Source: JAJPKK01 sp963807015 (GTDB lineage: Bacteria; Pseudomonadota; Alphaproteobacteria; Rhizobiales; Xanthobacteraceae). From it: 64,000 nucleotides of DNA. Positions 1 through 7,315 of this stretch are shown here, one piece after another (position 1 is the stretch's first letter; each line of letters begins with the position of its first letter). The stretch lies in the NCBI GenBank assembly GCA_963807015.1, contig CAWEAS010000015.1:1-64000 (forward strand), given 5' to 3'. The position numbers and the translations under genes are program-made. A model generated the notes under the pieces. The model did not search any database. It saw only the letters and a list, made by a program, of their open reading frames with translations, and was not told where the DNA came from.

Positions 1-195
1 TTGTTCCCGGCGAATTGCAAAGGGCGGGTCATTGATCGGGGAACACAAAGCAGATGGGTCGTTTGGAGGCCTTCTGACCGCGGCCCGTATGCTATTGATG
101 GTGCCTAAACCGGGGCGAATTTCAAAACGATAACAGCGCGCCAATTGCAGGACGGGCGCTGCACGACATGAATGCCGCCCACCAAGGGGAAGGCT

Positions 196-1983
196 ATGGC
201 ACCTGCCGAATATCCAACGGGGTTTCATCCTTCGCATTTGGCCACAGCTGAGGATCGACGCCTCGTCGTCGTCATCAACGGCTATTTGGGCAAGCCCATC
301 CAAATGAACGATGTTGTGCAGGCGGCGCGCGAGGCGTTCCCGGACAACGGTGGACCTGACGTCTACGTACCGCCGCTCGCCTATGCCAAATATTTTAGTT
401 CAGCGCCGGCCGCGAAGATCGTGAGCGAGCTCCTCGCAAACATGGATGCGATTTGCCGCGAGCCATATGCGCACATTGTATTCATCGGCATCAGTATGGG
501 CGCGGTGGTCGCCCGACGACTTTTCCTCGCGGCAACCGACATCCACAAGGAAGTTCCGAACGAACCTCATCTCTCCAATGCGGGACGGCGCCTGTGGGTT
601 CGGAAGGTCGAGCGCATCGTTACGCTCGGTGGCCTCAACCGCGGATGGGCTACCTCCGGTCGATTGGGTTGGATGGAATCAGTTCTTGCGGCCGTGGTGG
701 GATTAAGTGGCCATTTGTGGCTTGGCGCGAGCCAACTCACCATCTTCGACGTACGGCGCGGCGCTCCCTTCATCGTGCAGACGCGGCTGCAGTGGCTCGC
801 TTTGCGCCGGTCCAGCGATCCGACCAAGCCCGAACCTTTGGTGATTCAGCTGTTGGGGACGCAAGACAACCTCGTCGGACCCGATGACGCTATCGATTTT
901 GCCGTCGATCGTGATCCCAAGAGCCCCTATTTCTATTTCGAGCTGCCAAATACGCGACACACCAACGCCTTTGTCTTCTCACCCTCGATGTTCGATCGCG
1001 ACGGCAAGTTCGGCGCCGCGCGGAGGGAACGTTTTATCTACGTGCTGAAGAGCGACAGGGATACGCTTGCGGACAAGCAGATCCCGGCGGAGTATCTGGT
1101 CGACACGCTTCCCGACAAACCGGACCCCACCATCAAGCACGTCGCGTTCGTCATCCACGGAATTCGCGATGACGGCTATTGGACCCGCAAGATCGCGCAG
1201 AAGATCCAAGAAAAAGCATCGTCCTCGACATGGCGGTGTCAGACGTCGAGCTATGGCTACTTCGCGATGTTGCCGTTCGTGCTGCCTTGGGTCAGGCGGC
1301 AAAAGGTCGAGTGGCTGATGGACCAATATGTCGGCGTAACGGCGCGCTTCCCCGACGCCGAGTTTTCCTACATCGGCCATTCGAACGGAACCTATCTGGT
1401 TGCTCGCGCCCTTGAGGACTATCCCGCGGCTCGTTTTCGTCATGTCCTGTTTGCCGGCAGCGTCGTTCGGCGCGACTACGACTGGGCTGCGTTGTTCTCG
1501 GCCAATCGCATCGGCAAGGTTCTGAACGTGGTCGCTACCCGCGACTGGGTCGTGGCTTTGTTCCCGATGGGCCTCGAACCGTTCCGCAAGTTCTTCGATC
1601 TTGGCGGCGCCGGCTTTGCCGGCTTCAATCAGGCCCGCCCCAACCTCGCGAACCTCGGTGAAGTCCGCTATGTTAACGGCAGTCACTCAGCGGGGTTGGT
1701 CGAGACGCAATGGACGCGGATCGCCGATTTTATCGTCGATGGCAAGGTGCCCCCCTCAACCGACCCCGATTACCGCGACAGCCAGTCTCGCTTTTTGGTG
1801 GGCGCTTCGAAGGTTTCGACGGTCATTCTCGCCGCGCTCGTTCTTCTCGCCATCGCGATACCGATGGCGATTCTGCTTCCGATCATCACCGCTCCTGCCG
1901 TGGCCGCTACCGCGGTCGCCATGCGCATCGTGCTGGCGGTCCTCTATTTCGTTGCGTTGAGTTTCATCGTCGTTCGAGTATAG
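196..1983 (+). CDS. Tandem-domain alpha/beta hydrolase with C-terminal membrane hairpin
   Basis: The protein carries two alpha/beta-hydrolase-like halves. The first has a nucleophile elbow G-I-S-M-G (about residue 100) followed by a later Asp (LLGTQD) and His (NTRHTN). The second opens with 'VAFVIHGIRDD', has the elbow G-H-S-N-G (about residue 395) and ends with an Asp (VATRDW) and His (NGSHSAG). So each half could hold a Ser-Asp-His triad. The last 60 residues are very hydrophobic and probably form two membrane helices. An ATG at 172 is in frame, but AGGGGAAGG lies just before the ATG at 196, so I use that start. The substrate is unknown; a lipase or esterase role is inferred only from the fold. 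A short gap separates it from the amidohydrolase, with no sign of co-function. Confidence 0.8.
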   Translation: MAPAEYPTGFHPSHLATAEDRRLVVVINGYLGKPIQMNDVVQAAREAFPDNGGPDVYVPPLAYAKYFSSAPAAKIVSELLANMDAICREPYAHIVFIGISMGAVVARRLFLAATDIHKEVPNEPHLSNAGRRLWVRKVERIVTLGGLNRGWATSGRLGWMESVLAAVVGLSGHLWLGASQLTIFDVRRGAPFIVQTRLQWLALRRSSDPTKPEPLVIQLLGTQDNLVGPDDAIDFAVDRDPKSPYFYFELPNTRHTNAFVFSPSMFDRDGKFGAARRERFIYVLKSDRDTLADKQIPAEYLVDTLPDKPDPTIKHVAFVIHGIRDDGYWTRKIAQKIQEKASSSTWRCQTSSYGYFAMLPFVLPWVRRQKVEWLMDQYVGVTARFPDAEFSYIGHSNGTYLVARALEDYPAARFRHVLFAGSVVRRDYDWAALFSANRIGKVLNVVATRDWVVALFPMGLEPFRKFFDLGGAGFAGFNQARPNLANLGEVRYVNGSHSAGLVETQWTRIADFIVDGKVPPSTDPDYRDSQSRFLVGASKVSTVILAALVLLAIAIPMAILLPIITAPAVAATAVAMRIVLAVLYFVALSFIVVRV

Positions 1984-2098
1984 CTCGATTGACAGCGCAA
2001 GCAGGCATCCGCAAGCCATCACGTTTTCATTAACCTCACTTCGCGGTCACGTGGCCCGATCAGAGCGGCATGATCGTCTGGGGACTGCGCAATAGACC

Positions 2099-3325
2099 AT
2101 GACGCTCGACCTCGTTCTCACGAATGCCCGCCTTGCCGGACGCGGCCCGACCTTTGACATCGGGATCCGGGACGGACGCATTGCCGACATCGCGCCACAG
2201 ATCCTGGCTGGCGCACCGCAGGAGGACCTCGGTGGCCGTCTGGTGACGCCGGGTTTTGTCGAGACGCACATTCACCTCGACAAGTCCTGCATCCTCGATC
2301 GTTGTCGCATCCAGAGCGGCACCTTGGAGGAGGCGATCGCGCAAGTCGCCGCCGCCAAACGCGCGTTTACCGAGGACGACGTTTACGAGCGCGGCCGTCG
2401 CACTCTGGAAAAGGCGATCGTGCATGGCACGACACGGATGCGAACGCATGTCGAGGTCGATCCGCGTATCGGCTTGAGAAGTTTTTCTGCGATCCGGCGC
2501 CTCAAGCAAGACTATGCCTGGGCTATTGATCTTGAGATTTGCGCCTTTCCGCAAGAGGGGCTGCTCAATGATCCGGGTACGGAAGAGCTGCTGACCGCCG
2601 CCTGCGAAGATGGCGCGGACCTCATCGGCGGTTGTCCTTACACCGATCGCCATCCGCACGCCCACATCGCCAAAATCTTCGCGATCGCGCAGCGGTTCGA
2701 TCTCGACATCGATTTTCATCTCGATTTCGACCTCGATGCATCGTGGATGGACCTGGCGGAGGTCTGCCGACAGACCGACCTCTTCCGTTACGGTGGGCGG
2801 GTCGCGACCGGTCATGTCACCAAGCTCTCCGCGCTGCCGCCCGATCGATTTCAATCGATGGCGCATCGTCTTGCCGACGCCGGCGTTGCAGTCACGGTGC
2901 TACCGGCGACCGACCTCTTCCTCATGGGGCGTGCGCACGATCACAATGTGCCGCGCGGCGTGACCCCTGCCCACAAGCTGGTGGAGCACGGCGTCACCTG
3001 TTCGATCGCCACCAATAATGTGCTCAATCCCTTCACCCCGTTCGGCGATTGCTCGCTCATCCGCATGGCCAACCTCTACGCCAATGTCGCGCAAGCAAGC
3101 ACGCCGGGCGAGTTCGCGACGTGTTTCGATTTGGTGACGACGTTACCGGCCAGGCTCATGAACCTTAAGGACTACGGCATCGAACCCGGAAGACCGGCCG
3201 ACGTGGTCGTGCTCGACTGCCAAGACACGACAATGGCGATTGCCGAGAACGCGGCGCCCCTCCTCGGTATCAAGCGCGGTCGCTGCAGCTTCAGACGGGC
3301 GCCGCCCATTTTGTTTCGTCCCTGA
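2099..3325 (+). CDS. CodA-like amidohydrolase (cytosine-deaminase family)
   Basis: This 408-residue protein has the layout of the CodA branch of metal-dependent amidohydrolases: an N-terminal beta segment (LVLTNARL), the metal-binding motif H-I-H-L-D-K-S (about residues 57-63), a TIM-barrel core with 'DFHLDFDLD' and 'GHVTKLSALP', and a C-terminal 'NLKDYGIEPGRPADVVVL' like CodA. It would hydrolyse a C-N bond of a cyclic nitrogen compound in the cytoplasm. Two positions differ from E. coli CodA as I recall it: the Glu after the HxD segment is Phe here, and the 'GHDD' segment reads 'ATNN'. Strict cytosine deaminase activity is therefore doubtful. A partial copy of its 3' end lies about 1.25 kb downstream, beyond a higBA module. 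Confidence 0.85.
   Translation: MTLDLVLTNARLAGRGPTFDIGIRDGRIADIAPQILAGAPQEDLGGRLVTPGFVETHIHLDKSCILDRCRIQSGTLEEAIAQVAAAKRAFTEDDVYERGRRTLEKAIVHGTTRMRTHVEVDPRIGLRSFSAIRRLKQDYAWAIDLEICAFPQEGLLNDPGTEELLTAACEDGADLIGGCPYTDRHPHAHIAKIFAIAQRFDLDIDFHLDFDLDASWMDLAEVCRQTDLFRYGGRVATGHVTKLSALPPDRFQSMAHRLADAGVAVTVLPATDLFLMGRAHDHNVPRGVTPAHKLVEHGVTCSIATNNVLNPFTPFGDCSLIRMANLYANVAQASTPGEFATCFDLVTTLPARLMNLKDYGIEPGRPADVVVLDCQDTTMAIAENAAPLLGIKRGRCSFRRAPPILFRP
2969..3322 (+). repeat. Direct repeat, copy 1 (amidohydrolase 3' end)
   Basis: These 354 bases recur in the same orientation at 4223-4576, offset by exactly 1254 bases and in the same reading frame, at roughly 90 percent identity by eye. The two copies bracket the higBA module. 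Similarity starts sharply at 'gcccacaagctgg' and stops at the end of 'tttcgtccc'. Confidence 0.9.
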
Positions 3326-3387
3326 CCATGAACGTGATTCGAACAACGAGGCCGCTTGAATCAGTCGTGACAGGCTGCTCGCACTGG

Positions 3388-3741
3388 TCAGGCCGCTCGG
3401 GGTGAAACTTCCTTTTCGATGCGACGTCGTAGCGCGCGGTCGGCGACATCCAGATCGTAGCGCGCCTGAAGATTGATCCAGAACTCAGGTGACGTGCCGA
3501 AGTATCGTCCGAGGCGAATCGCGGTGTCGACCGTGATCGCACGGCGGCCGAGGACGATGTCGTTGGCACGTGTCCGGGGTACCTTGATCGCATTGGCCAG
3601 TTCGTACACGCTGATGACCATCGGCCTCAGGAACTCGTCGCGAAGGATTTCGCCCGGATGGACGGGCGGCAACCGACGACCGGATGAGATGTCCGAGAAA
3701 TCGACCTTCCGCTTGTCGATGTCGTCGCGCTTGATGGTCAT
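3388..3741 (-). CDS. higA: HigA-family antitoxin (XRE-type HTH)
   Basis: The 117-residue protein shows the HigA signature 'HPGEILRDEFL' near the N terminus, then an XRE helix-turn-helix (ELANAIKVPRTRANDIVLGRR) and 'RLGRYFGTSPEFWINLQ'. HigA proteins neutralise the HigB mRNA interferase and repress their own operon by binding its promoter. It lies 12 bases after the higB reading frame, in the usual toxin-first order. The antitoxin is intact while its toxin partner carries a nonsense codon, so it now probably acts only as a repressor or could cross-neutralise another HigB. The initiating ATG is at 3741. Confidence 0.92.
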   Translation of the reverse strand: MTIKRDDIDKRKVDFSDISSGRRLPPVHPGEILRDEFLRPMVISVYELANAIKVPRTRANDIVLGRRAITVDTAIRLGRYFGTSPEFWINLQARYDLDVADRALRRRIEKEVSPRAA

Positions 3742-3753
3742 GGCCTCCGCTCC

Positions 3754-4035
3754 TCAATGATAATCGACGATTTCGACGTCCCAGGCTTCGCCATCTCGCC
3801 ATACAAAGCAGATCCGCCACTGATCGTTGACGCGAATGCTGCTCTGGCCTCCACGGTTGCCGTGCAGCGTTTCGAGACGGTTCCCCGGGGGAGCACGCAG
3901 ATCGGCAAGCTGCTTGGCTGCGTCGATTGCAAGAAGCTTAGCGCGGGCTCGCCGTTAAATCTGGGGCGGCAGATCGCGGACGGCGTATCCAGCAAAGATC
4001 GCAGCCGTATGCTTATCAGCAAAGCTCCTGATCAC
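3754..4035 (-). pseudogene. higB: HigB-family toxin interrupted by an in-frame stop
   Basis: Reading from a GTG at 4035 gives 'VIRSFADKHTAAIFAG', then 'RDLPPQI', a TAA stop at 3957-3955, then 'RRARAKLLAIDAAKQL', 'LRAPPGNRLETLHG', 'SIRVNDQWRICFVW' and 'VEIVDYH'. Those blocks cover the whole length of a RelE-fold HigB toxin. In relatives the stop position is usually Gln (PPxIQRRA), so one C-to-T change of CAA to TAA would explain it. The frame is otherwise continuous on both sides. As written, only a 26-residue peptide would be made, so the ribosome-dependent mRNA interferase should be inactive. A sequencing error cannot be excluded. Confidence 0.88.
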
Positions 4036-4222
4036 GGCAAAACGTAACGTGCAACGGTACGCATGTCAATGGTAGCGCATGGCAGTCGTTACGCTTCGAT
4101 GGTACTTCCCAACGCCTTTTTGCCCGCCGAGCAAGCTTGACTGCTCGTCCCTCGCGTGCCGAGCTTCTCCAACGCGGCAAATCAGGCTGTGCGAGCTTCC
4201 ACAAAGATGGTGCACGCTCCCC

Positions 4223-4600
4223 GCCCACAAGCTGGTGGAGCACGGTGTCGCCTGCTCGATCGCCACCAACAATGTGCTCAATCCCTTCACCCCGTTCGGC
4301 GACTGCTCGCTCATCCGCATGGCCAATCTCTATGCCAACGTTGCGCAGGCAAGCACGCCACGTGAGTTCGCGACCTGTTTCGACTTGGTGACCACGCTAC
4401 CAGCCAAGCTCATGAACCTTGGAGACTACGGCGTCGAACCCGGAAGGCCAGCTGACTTGGTCGTGCTCGACTGCCAAGACGCCGCGATGGCGATTGCCGA
4501 GAACGCAGCTCCCCTCCTCGGCATAAAGCGCGGTCGCTACAGCTTCCGGCGGGCCTCGCCGATTTTGTTTCGTCCCGATGCAGGTCGAGACCGGGACTGA
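4223..4600 (+). pseudogene. Truncated 3' copy of the CodA-like amidohydrolase
   Basis: This fragment encodes only the last about 120 residues of the upstream amidohydrolase: 'AHKLVEHGVACSIATNN', 'NPFTPFGDCSLIRMANL', 'LVVLDCQDAAMAIAE'. The catalytic N-terminal metal site is absent. The frame is still open and runs a few codons beyond the parent end (adding DAGRDRD). An open frame upstream lends it a start at 4079, but those 48 residues show no similarity to the parent. It looks like the tail left by a tandem duplication that was later split by, or recombined around, the higBA module. Confidence 0.85.
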
Positions 4601-4605
4601 CCACA

Positions 4606-5154
4606 TCACTTTCGGGAGCTGCCCCGCTTTCGCTTGCGCCAATGTTTGGTGCGGCGATTGACCGTGCTCGCGCCGACTTGCAGTACTCGGCCGATTTCCC
4701 GGTCGGTCAATGCTTTGTCGAAGAGCTCGCGGACCCGTGCTTCGAAACGCGCGTCAAAGTCGGCGGGGTCGATGCCTAGATGCTCGATCGCCTGCCGCTT
4801 CAGGAATGGCGGCACGATGCGCCGCGGCGACTTCGGTCCCAAGCGTAGATACGGATTCTTGAGGGCTCGCTTACGCGCCTGCGCTCGTTTTCGCGGCGTC
4901 CACTTTGATCTCGCCCGCTTGGCGGCTGATGTCAGCCCCGTCGCCCATGGCAGGCCAAACTGGATTCTGTAATCGCTGACCGTCTTGTTGTGCTGGACCC
5001 GCAGGTGCTTCCCCAGGCTTTGGAACTGGCGGCCGCATAGCAGGCATTCGATGGTATCGCCGCCGAGGTACTGTTCGATCTCCTCCCGGGTTTCGAAGGG
5101 CCTTCGTCGTCGCATCAATCGCACCGTGCGGCACTTCTGAACCTGACGGTTCAC
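4606..5154 (-). CDS. Ros/MucR-type zinc-finger transcription regulator
   Basis: The centre of this basic 182-residue protein reads 'CLLCGRQFQSLGKHLRVQH', a C-x2-C-x9-H-x4-H zinc finger of the Ros/MucR kind, followed by 'SDYRIQFGLPWATGL', the usual MucR continuation. The C-terminal part (LTDREIGRVLQVGASTVNRR) looks like a second helix-turn-helix, which classical MucR lacks. MucR proteins regulate exopolysaccharide and motility genes in rhizobia; here the target is unknown. An internal Met (MRRRRPFE, 5112) is an alternative start. It sits between the amidohydrolase fragment and the PIN toxin and does not overlap either. Confidence 0.8.
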   Translation of the reverse strand: MNRQVQKCRTVRLMRRRRPFETREEIEQYLGGDTIECLLCGRQFQSLGKHLRVQHNKTVSDYRIQFGLPWATGLTSAAKRARSKWTPRKRAQARKRALKNPYLRLGPKSPRRIVPPFLKRQAIEHLGIDPADFDARFEARVRELFDKALTDREIGRVLQVGASTVNRRTKHWRKRKRGSSRK

Positions 5155-5207
5155 GAAGCGAGTTCAGGCCTGCTTGAAATCACCAATCATCGAGGCTGCC
5201 TTCAAAG

Positions 5208-5624
5208 CTACGTCGCCATCCTAAAGCCGGCGACGGCGAAGTGGTGATCGAAAGTGTAGGCAGTTCGAATGCGGGTGCGTTTCATGATCGCGAAGCTGGT
5301 TGCATCCACCGCTGAGAGTTTGTGCAGGTCGGCGCGCCGGAAATACGCCCAGCACTGCTCAAGATCGCCTAGCTCGCAAGGAAGGATCTGGACGGTGCCG
5401 GGCTCATAAATGGCGTCTCTCCATGCCAATGCTACTTGCCGGGCAGCGTTGCGGTCCAGAAACGTGAACGTTTCGATCACGACAGGAACGGAGGTGTGAA
5501 GTTTCGCTCCAGCTCCCTGCAACATTTCCCATTGCTCACGTGCCCGGGCGTGCAGCGGATCTCGCGCCAACGCCAGCGCGATCCAAGCTCCGCTATCGAC
5601 GAAAACCGCTTCTCCTTGCCGCAT
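5208..5624 (-). CDS. PIN-domain (VapC-type) ribonuclease toxin
   Basis: The 138-residue protein has the PIN pattern: Asp in 'VFVDSGAWIAL' near the start, Glu in 'VPVVIETFTFL', Asp in 'LSAVDATSFAIM' and Asp in 'AYTFDHHFAVAGF'. These acidic residues bind the metal used for RNA cleavage. VapC toxins cut initiator tRNA, rRNA loops or other RNAs when released from the antitoxin. Its ATG overlaps the TGA of the upstream antitoxin (ATGA at 5624), the usual translational coupling of a vapBC pair. All key acidic residues are present, so the toxin looks intact. Confidence 0.9.
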   Translation of the reverse strand: MRQGEAVFVDSGAWIALALARDPLHARAREQWEMLQGAGAKLHTSVPVVIETFTFLDRNAARQVALAWRDAIYEPGTVQILPCELGDLEQCWAYFRRADLHKLSAVDATSFAIMKRTRIRTAYTFDHHFAVAGFRMAT

Positions 5625-5833
5625 CAGGGCTCGTCATGGACGCTATCATGGTCGACGGAGGTCCGCTTGGGTTCGCCATCCCAAATCGCAACCGGGCCTT
5701 GGATTGAAGGGCTAAGCACCACCTTGCGGATGGCATCGCGGATCAATTCGGCGACGCTGCGTCCCGATCGCCGGGCGGCTTTGCGGAGCGCTTCAAGCTC
5801 ATCTTTGCGGAGGTATACCTGCGTCTTTTCCAT
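5624..5833 (-). CDS. Ribbon-helix-helix antitoxin of the PIN toxin
   Basis: Seventy residues starting 'MEKTQVYLRKDELEALRK' form a ribbon-helix-helix domain (beta strand TQVYL, then 'RSGRSVAELIRDAIRK'), followed by a tail that would wrap the toxin (SIQGPVAIWDGEPKR). It binds and blocks the PIN toxin and probably represses its own promoter. The ATG at 5833 fits the domain start; the frame extends upstream to 5869 but that stretch lies inside the palindromic operator-like sequence. Pieces of this gene recur near 6.96 and 9.75 kb. Confidence 0.88.
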   Translation of the reverse strand: MEKTQVYLRKDELEALRKAARRSGRSVAELIRDAIRKVVLSPSIQGPVAIWDGEPKRTSVDHDSVHDEP

Positions 5834-5864
5834 GTATGTCACTCTAATGTGTCGACTGACATAC
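5834..5864. promoter_or_regulatory. Probable operator of the RHH-PIN operon
   Basis: A perfect inverted repeat, GTATGTCA at 5834-5841 and TGACATAC at 5857-5864, has a 15-base spacer and abuts the antitoxin start codon. The position and symmetry fit autoregulation by a dimeric ribbon-helix-helix antitoxin. One arm (GTATGTCA) is conserved beside the decayed copy at 9934-9941. Confidence 0.6.
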
Positions 5865-5931
5865 GTCAACGTTTAGCCTAAGCTCAATCGGAGGGGTTTG
5901 CGATGCTGCGTAAATCGTGTTTGACAGTGTC

Positions 5932-6246
5932 ATGGTCCATGTCACTAAGCGCAATCCGAATCGCTGCCCGACCCATCCCGGCGCTTTGTTGAGGGAGGAC
6001 GTGATCCCGGCGACCGGCAAGACCAAAGCCGAGATTGCGCAGCTTCTTGGTATTTCTCGGCAGCATCTCTCTGACATTTTGCGCGAGCGCAAGCCGGTCT
6101 CTCCGGGTGTTGCGGTTCGGCTCGGCAAGTTGTTTGGGGATGGCGCCGGAGTTTGGGTACGTATGCAGGCGGCTTACGATACGTGGCACGCGGAACGTGA
6201 AGAGGACGTAAGCGGGATTCCCACGCTGCGCCCGAGTGCCGCATAA
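5932..6246 (+). CDS. Orphan HigA-family antitoxin
   Basis: This about 104-residue protein reads 'CPTHPGALLREDVIPATG', then a helix-turn-helix 'KAEIAQLLGISRQHLSDIL' and 'VRLGKLFGDGAGVWVRMQ', the HigA/VapI layout. No HigB-like reading frame is found directly before or after it on the plus strand; the gene upstream is the divergent RHH-PIN operon. It may be a solitary regulator, or it may have lost its toxin. A GTG at 5917 is an alternative start. The next 100 bases hold only a short open frame without recognisable similarity. Confidence 0.85.
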   Translation: MVHVTKRNPNRCPTHPGALLREDVIPATGKTKAEIAQLLGISRQHLSDILRERKPVSPGVAVRLGKLFGDGAGVWVRMQAAYDTWHAEREEDVSGIPTLRPSAA

Positions 6247-6564
6247 GCATCAGCATGCAGCTGCGGACCTGGCGCGCGTCGAATTCATCGACGAGAATGC
6301 GCAAGAACGCGGCGTGCGCCTGAAGAAGTCAGCCAAGAATCGGACGTGATCACCCGCGCCATTGTTCCGCGGGCCTGCTCTCGGCCGCACCCGAAAACAG
6401 TCGGGGATCGCATCGACAGGACTGAGCCGGGAGCATCTGGGCGCGTCGTTCAGAGCGGGGCGTTGAGTCGAGAACGGCAATCTGGCGCGCACTTCGAAAT
6501 GAGGTGGATAGCGCTGCTCGCCTCATGATGTCCGTCAGGCGAGGACTGAGCGGACGCGCCGCCC
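6247..6564. other. Gap without a recognised gene
   Basis: After the HigA stop the same frame continues as about 30 codons (ARVEFIDENAQERG, then LKKSAKNRT) before a TGA near 6350. It has no start codon of its own and I recognise no family. No HEPN-type partner for the neighbouring nucleotidyltransferase is visible on either strand here. Confidence 0.4.
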
Positions 6565-6858
6565 CTAGAACACGCGGACGGCCGCTTCTTCAATCTGCCG
6601 CCTAAGTGTCTTGTGCAGGCTGTCACGCGTCGTGATGTCGGCCTTACGACCGAGGATTTTAGCGGCGTACTCCTTCACATCCATCAGTTCAAAGAGACCA
6701 AGCTTTCCCTTCTTGTAATCGAAAAAAAGATCAACGTCGGAATCTTCACTTGCCTCGCCACGCGCGGTTGAGCCGAACATGTAGAGACGTTCGACACCAA
6801 GCCGTTTCAAGCCCGCCTCGTGCCGCTTCAATCGGCTAATGGCTTCGTCTCGCTGCAT
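6565..6858 (-). CDS. MNT-type minimal nucleotidyltransferase
   Basis: The protein has the polymerase-beta-like signature G-S-T-A-R-G-E then D-S-D-V-D-L (about residues 30-45), where the two Asp residues bind metal. Such small proteins transfer nucleotides; many are MntA antitoxins that AMPylate a HEPN RNase partner. No HEPN gene is visible next to it, so the partner may be lost or distant. I chose the ATG at 6858 because the longer frame begins with a weak TTG at 6909 and adds residues outside the domain. It lies inside a toxin-antitoxin-rich stretch. Confidence 0.82.
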   Translation of the reverse strand: MQRDEAISRLKRHEAGLKRLGVERLYMFGSTARGEASEDSDVDLFFDYKKGKLGLFELMDVKEYAAKILGRKADITTRDSLHKTLRRQIEEAAVRVF

Positions 6859-6956
6859 TGGATCCCACAGCCTTGCGATGTCGGGCGGGCGCCAGAGCGG
6901 TACCGCCAAGGATCGTGGGCCCCATCTATGATCGGTTCGACGTTATGGCACGGTCA

Positions 6957-7040
6957 TCAAGCGTCATCATGATTGACTGATGCACGCTTTGGTTCGCCGT
7001 CCCAAATCGCAACGGGGCCGAGTCGGTTCCAGAGGGGGCT
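6957..7040 (-). pseudogene. 3' fragment of an RHH antitoxin
   Basis: The minus strand reads 'GPVAIWDGEPKRASVNHDDA' then stop, which matches the tail of the intact antitoxin (GPVAIWDGEPKRTSVDHD). No ribbon-helix-helix part and no toxin follow. It is one of three copies of this segment within 4 kb. Confidence 0.8.
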
Positions 7041-7066
7041 TCCGACGAGACGCATGCAGGTGTCCA

Positions 7067-7315
7067 CTATTCCGGTTCAAGGTCTTCGAGGGCGATCCCA
7101 CGTCCTGCACGCAGGCTGTTCCGCGCCTGTTCGATACGACGCAAGAAGCGCGGGTCGTGTTCGAGACGGTATTCGAACCAATCCTCTTCTGACTCGAATC
7201 CGATCAGTACGCCCGCCGGTTTGCCGTGGCGCGTGATGACGATCTCTTGCGTCTCCGCCTCTCGAAGAAATCGAGACAGGTCGTCCTTGATTTCGGACAA
7301 TGGAACTTCCTTCAT
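7067..7315 (-). CDS. Phd/YefM-family antitoxin
   Basis: Starting at 'MKEVPLSEIKDDLSRFL', the 83-residue protein shows the Phd/YefM fold: a strand-helix opening, then 'AETQEIVITRHGKPAGVLIGFES', the classical 'ITRHGKPxxVL' core. The C-terminal helix (DPRFLRRIEQARNSLRAG) would cover the toxin. Its ATG overlaps the TGA of the upstream toxin gene, so the order is toxin first, the reverse of the usual phd-doc or yefM-yoeB order. It should neutralise the RelE-like toxin and repress the operon. The frame extends upstream to 7342, inside the toxin gene. Confidence 0.88.
   Translation of the reverse strand: MKEVPLSEIKDDLSRFLREAETQEIVITRHGKPAGVLIGFESEEDWFEYRLEHDPRFLRRIEQARNSLRAGRGIALEDLEPE

Noticed and set aside
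979..1686. Long minus-strand frame opposite the hydrolase gene
   Set aside because: It is the mirror of the plus-strand gene, with no motif or ribosome site of its own.
2060..2866. 268-residue minus-strand frame across the amidohydrolase
   Set aside because: Antisense to a clear enzyme gene; its residues are biased as expected for a reversed GC-rich frame.
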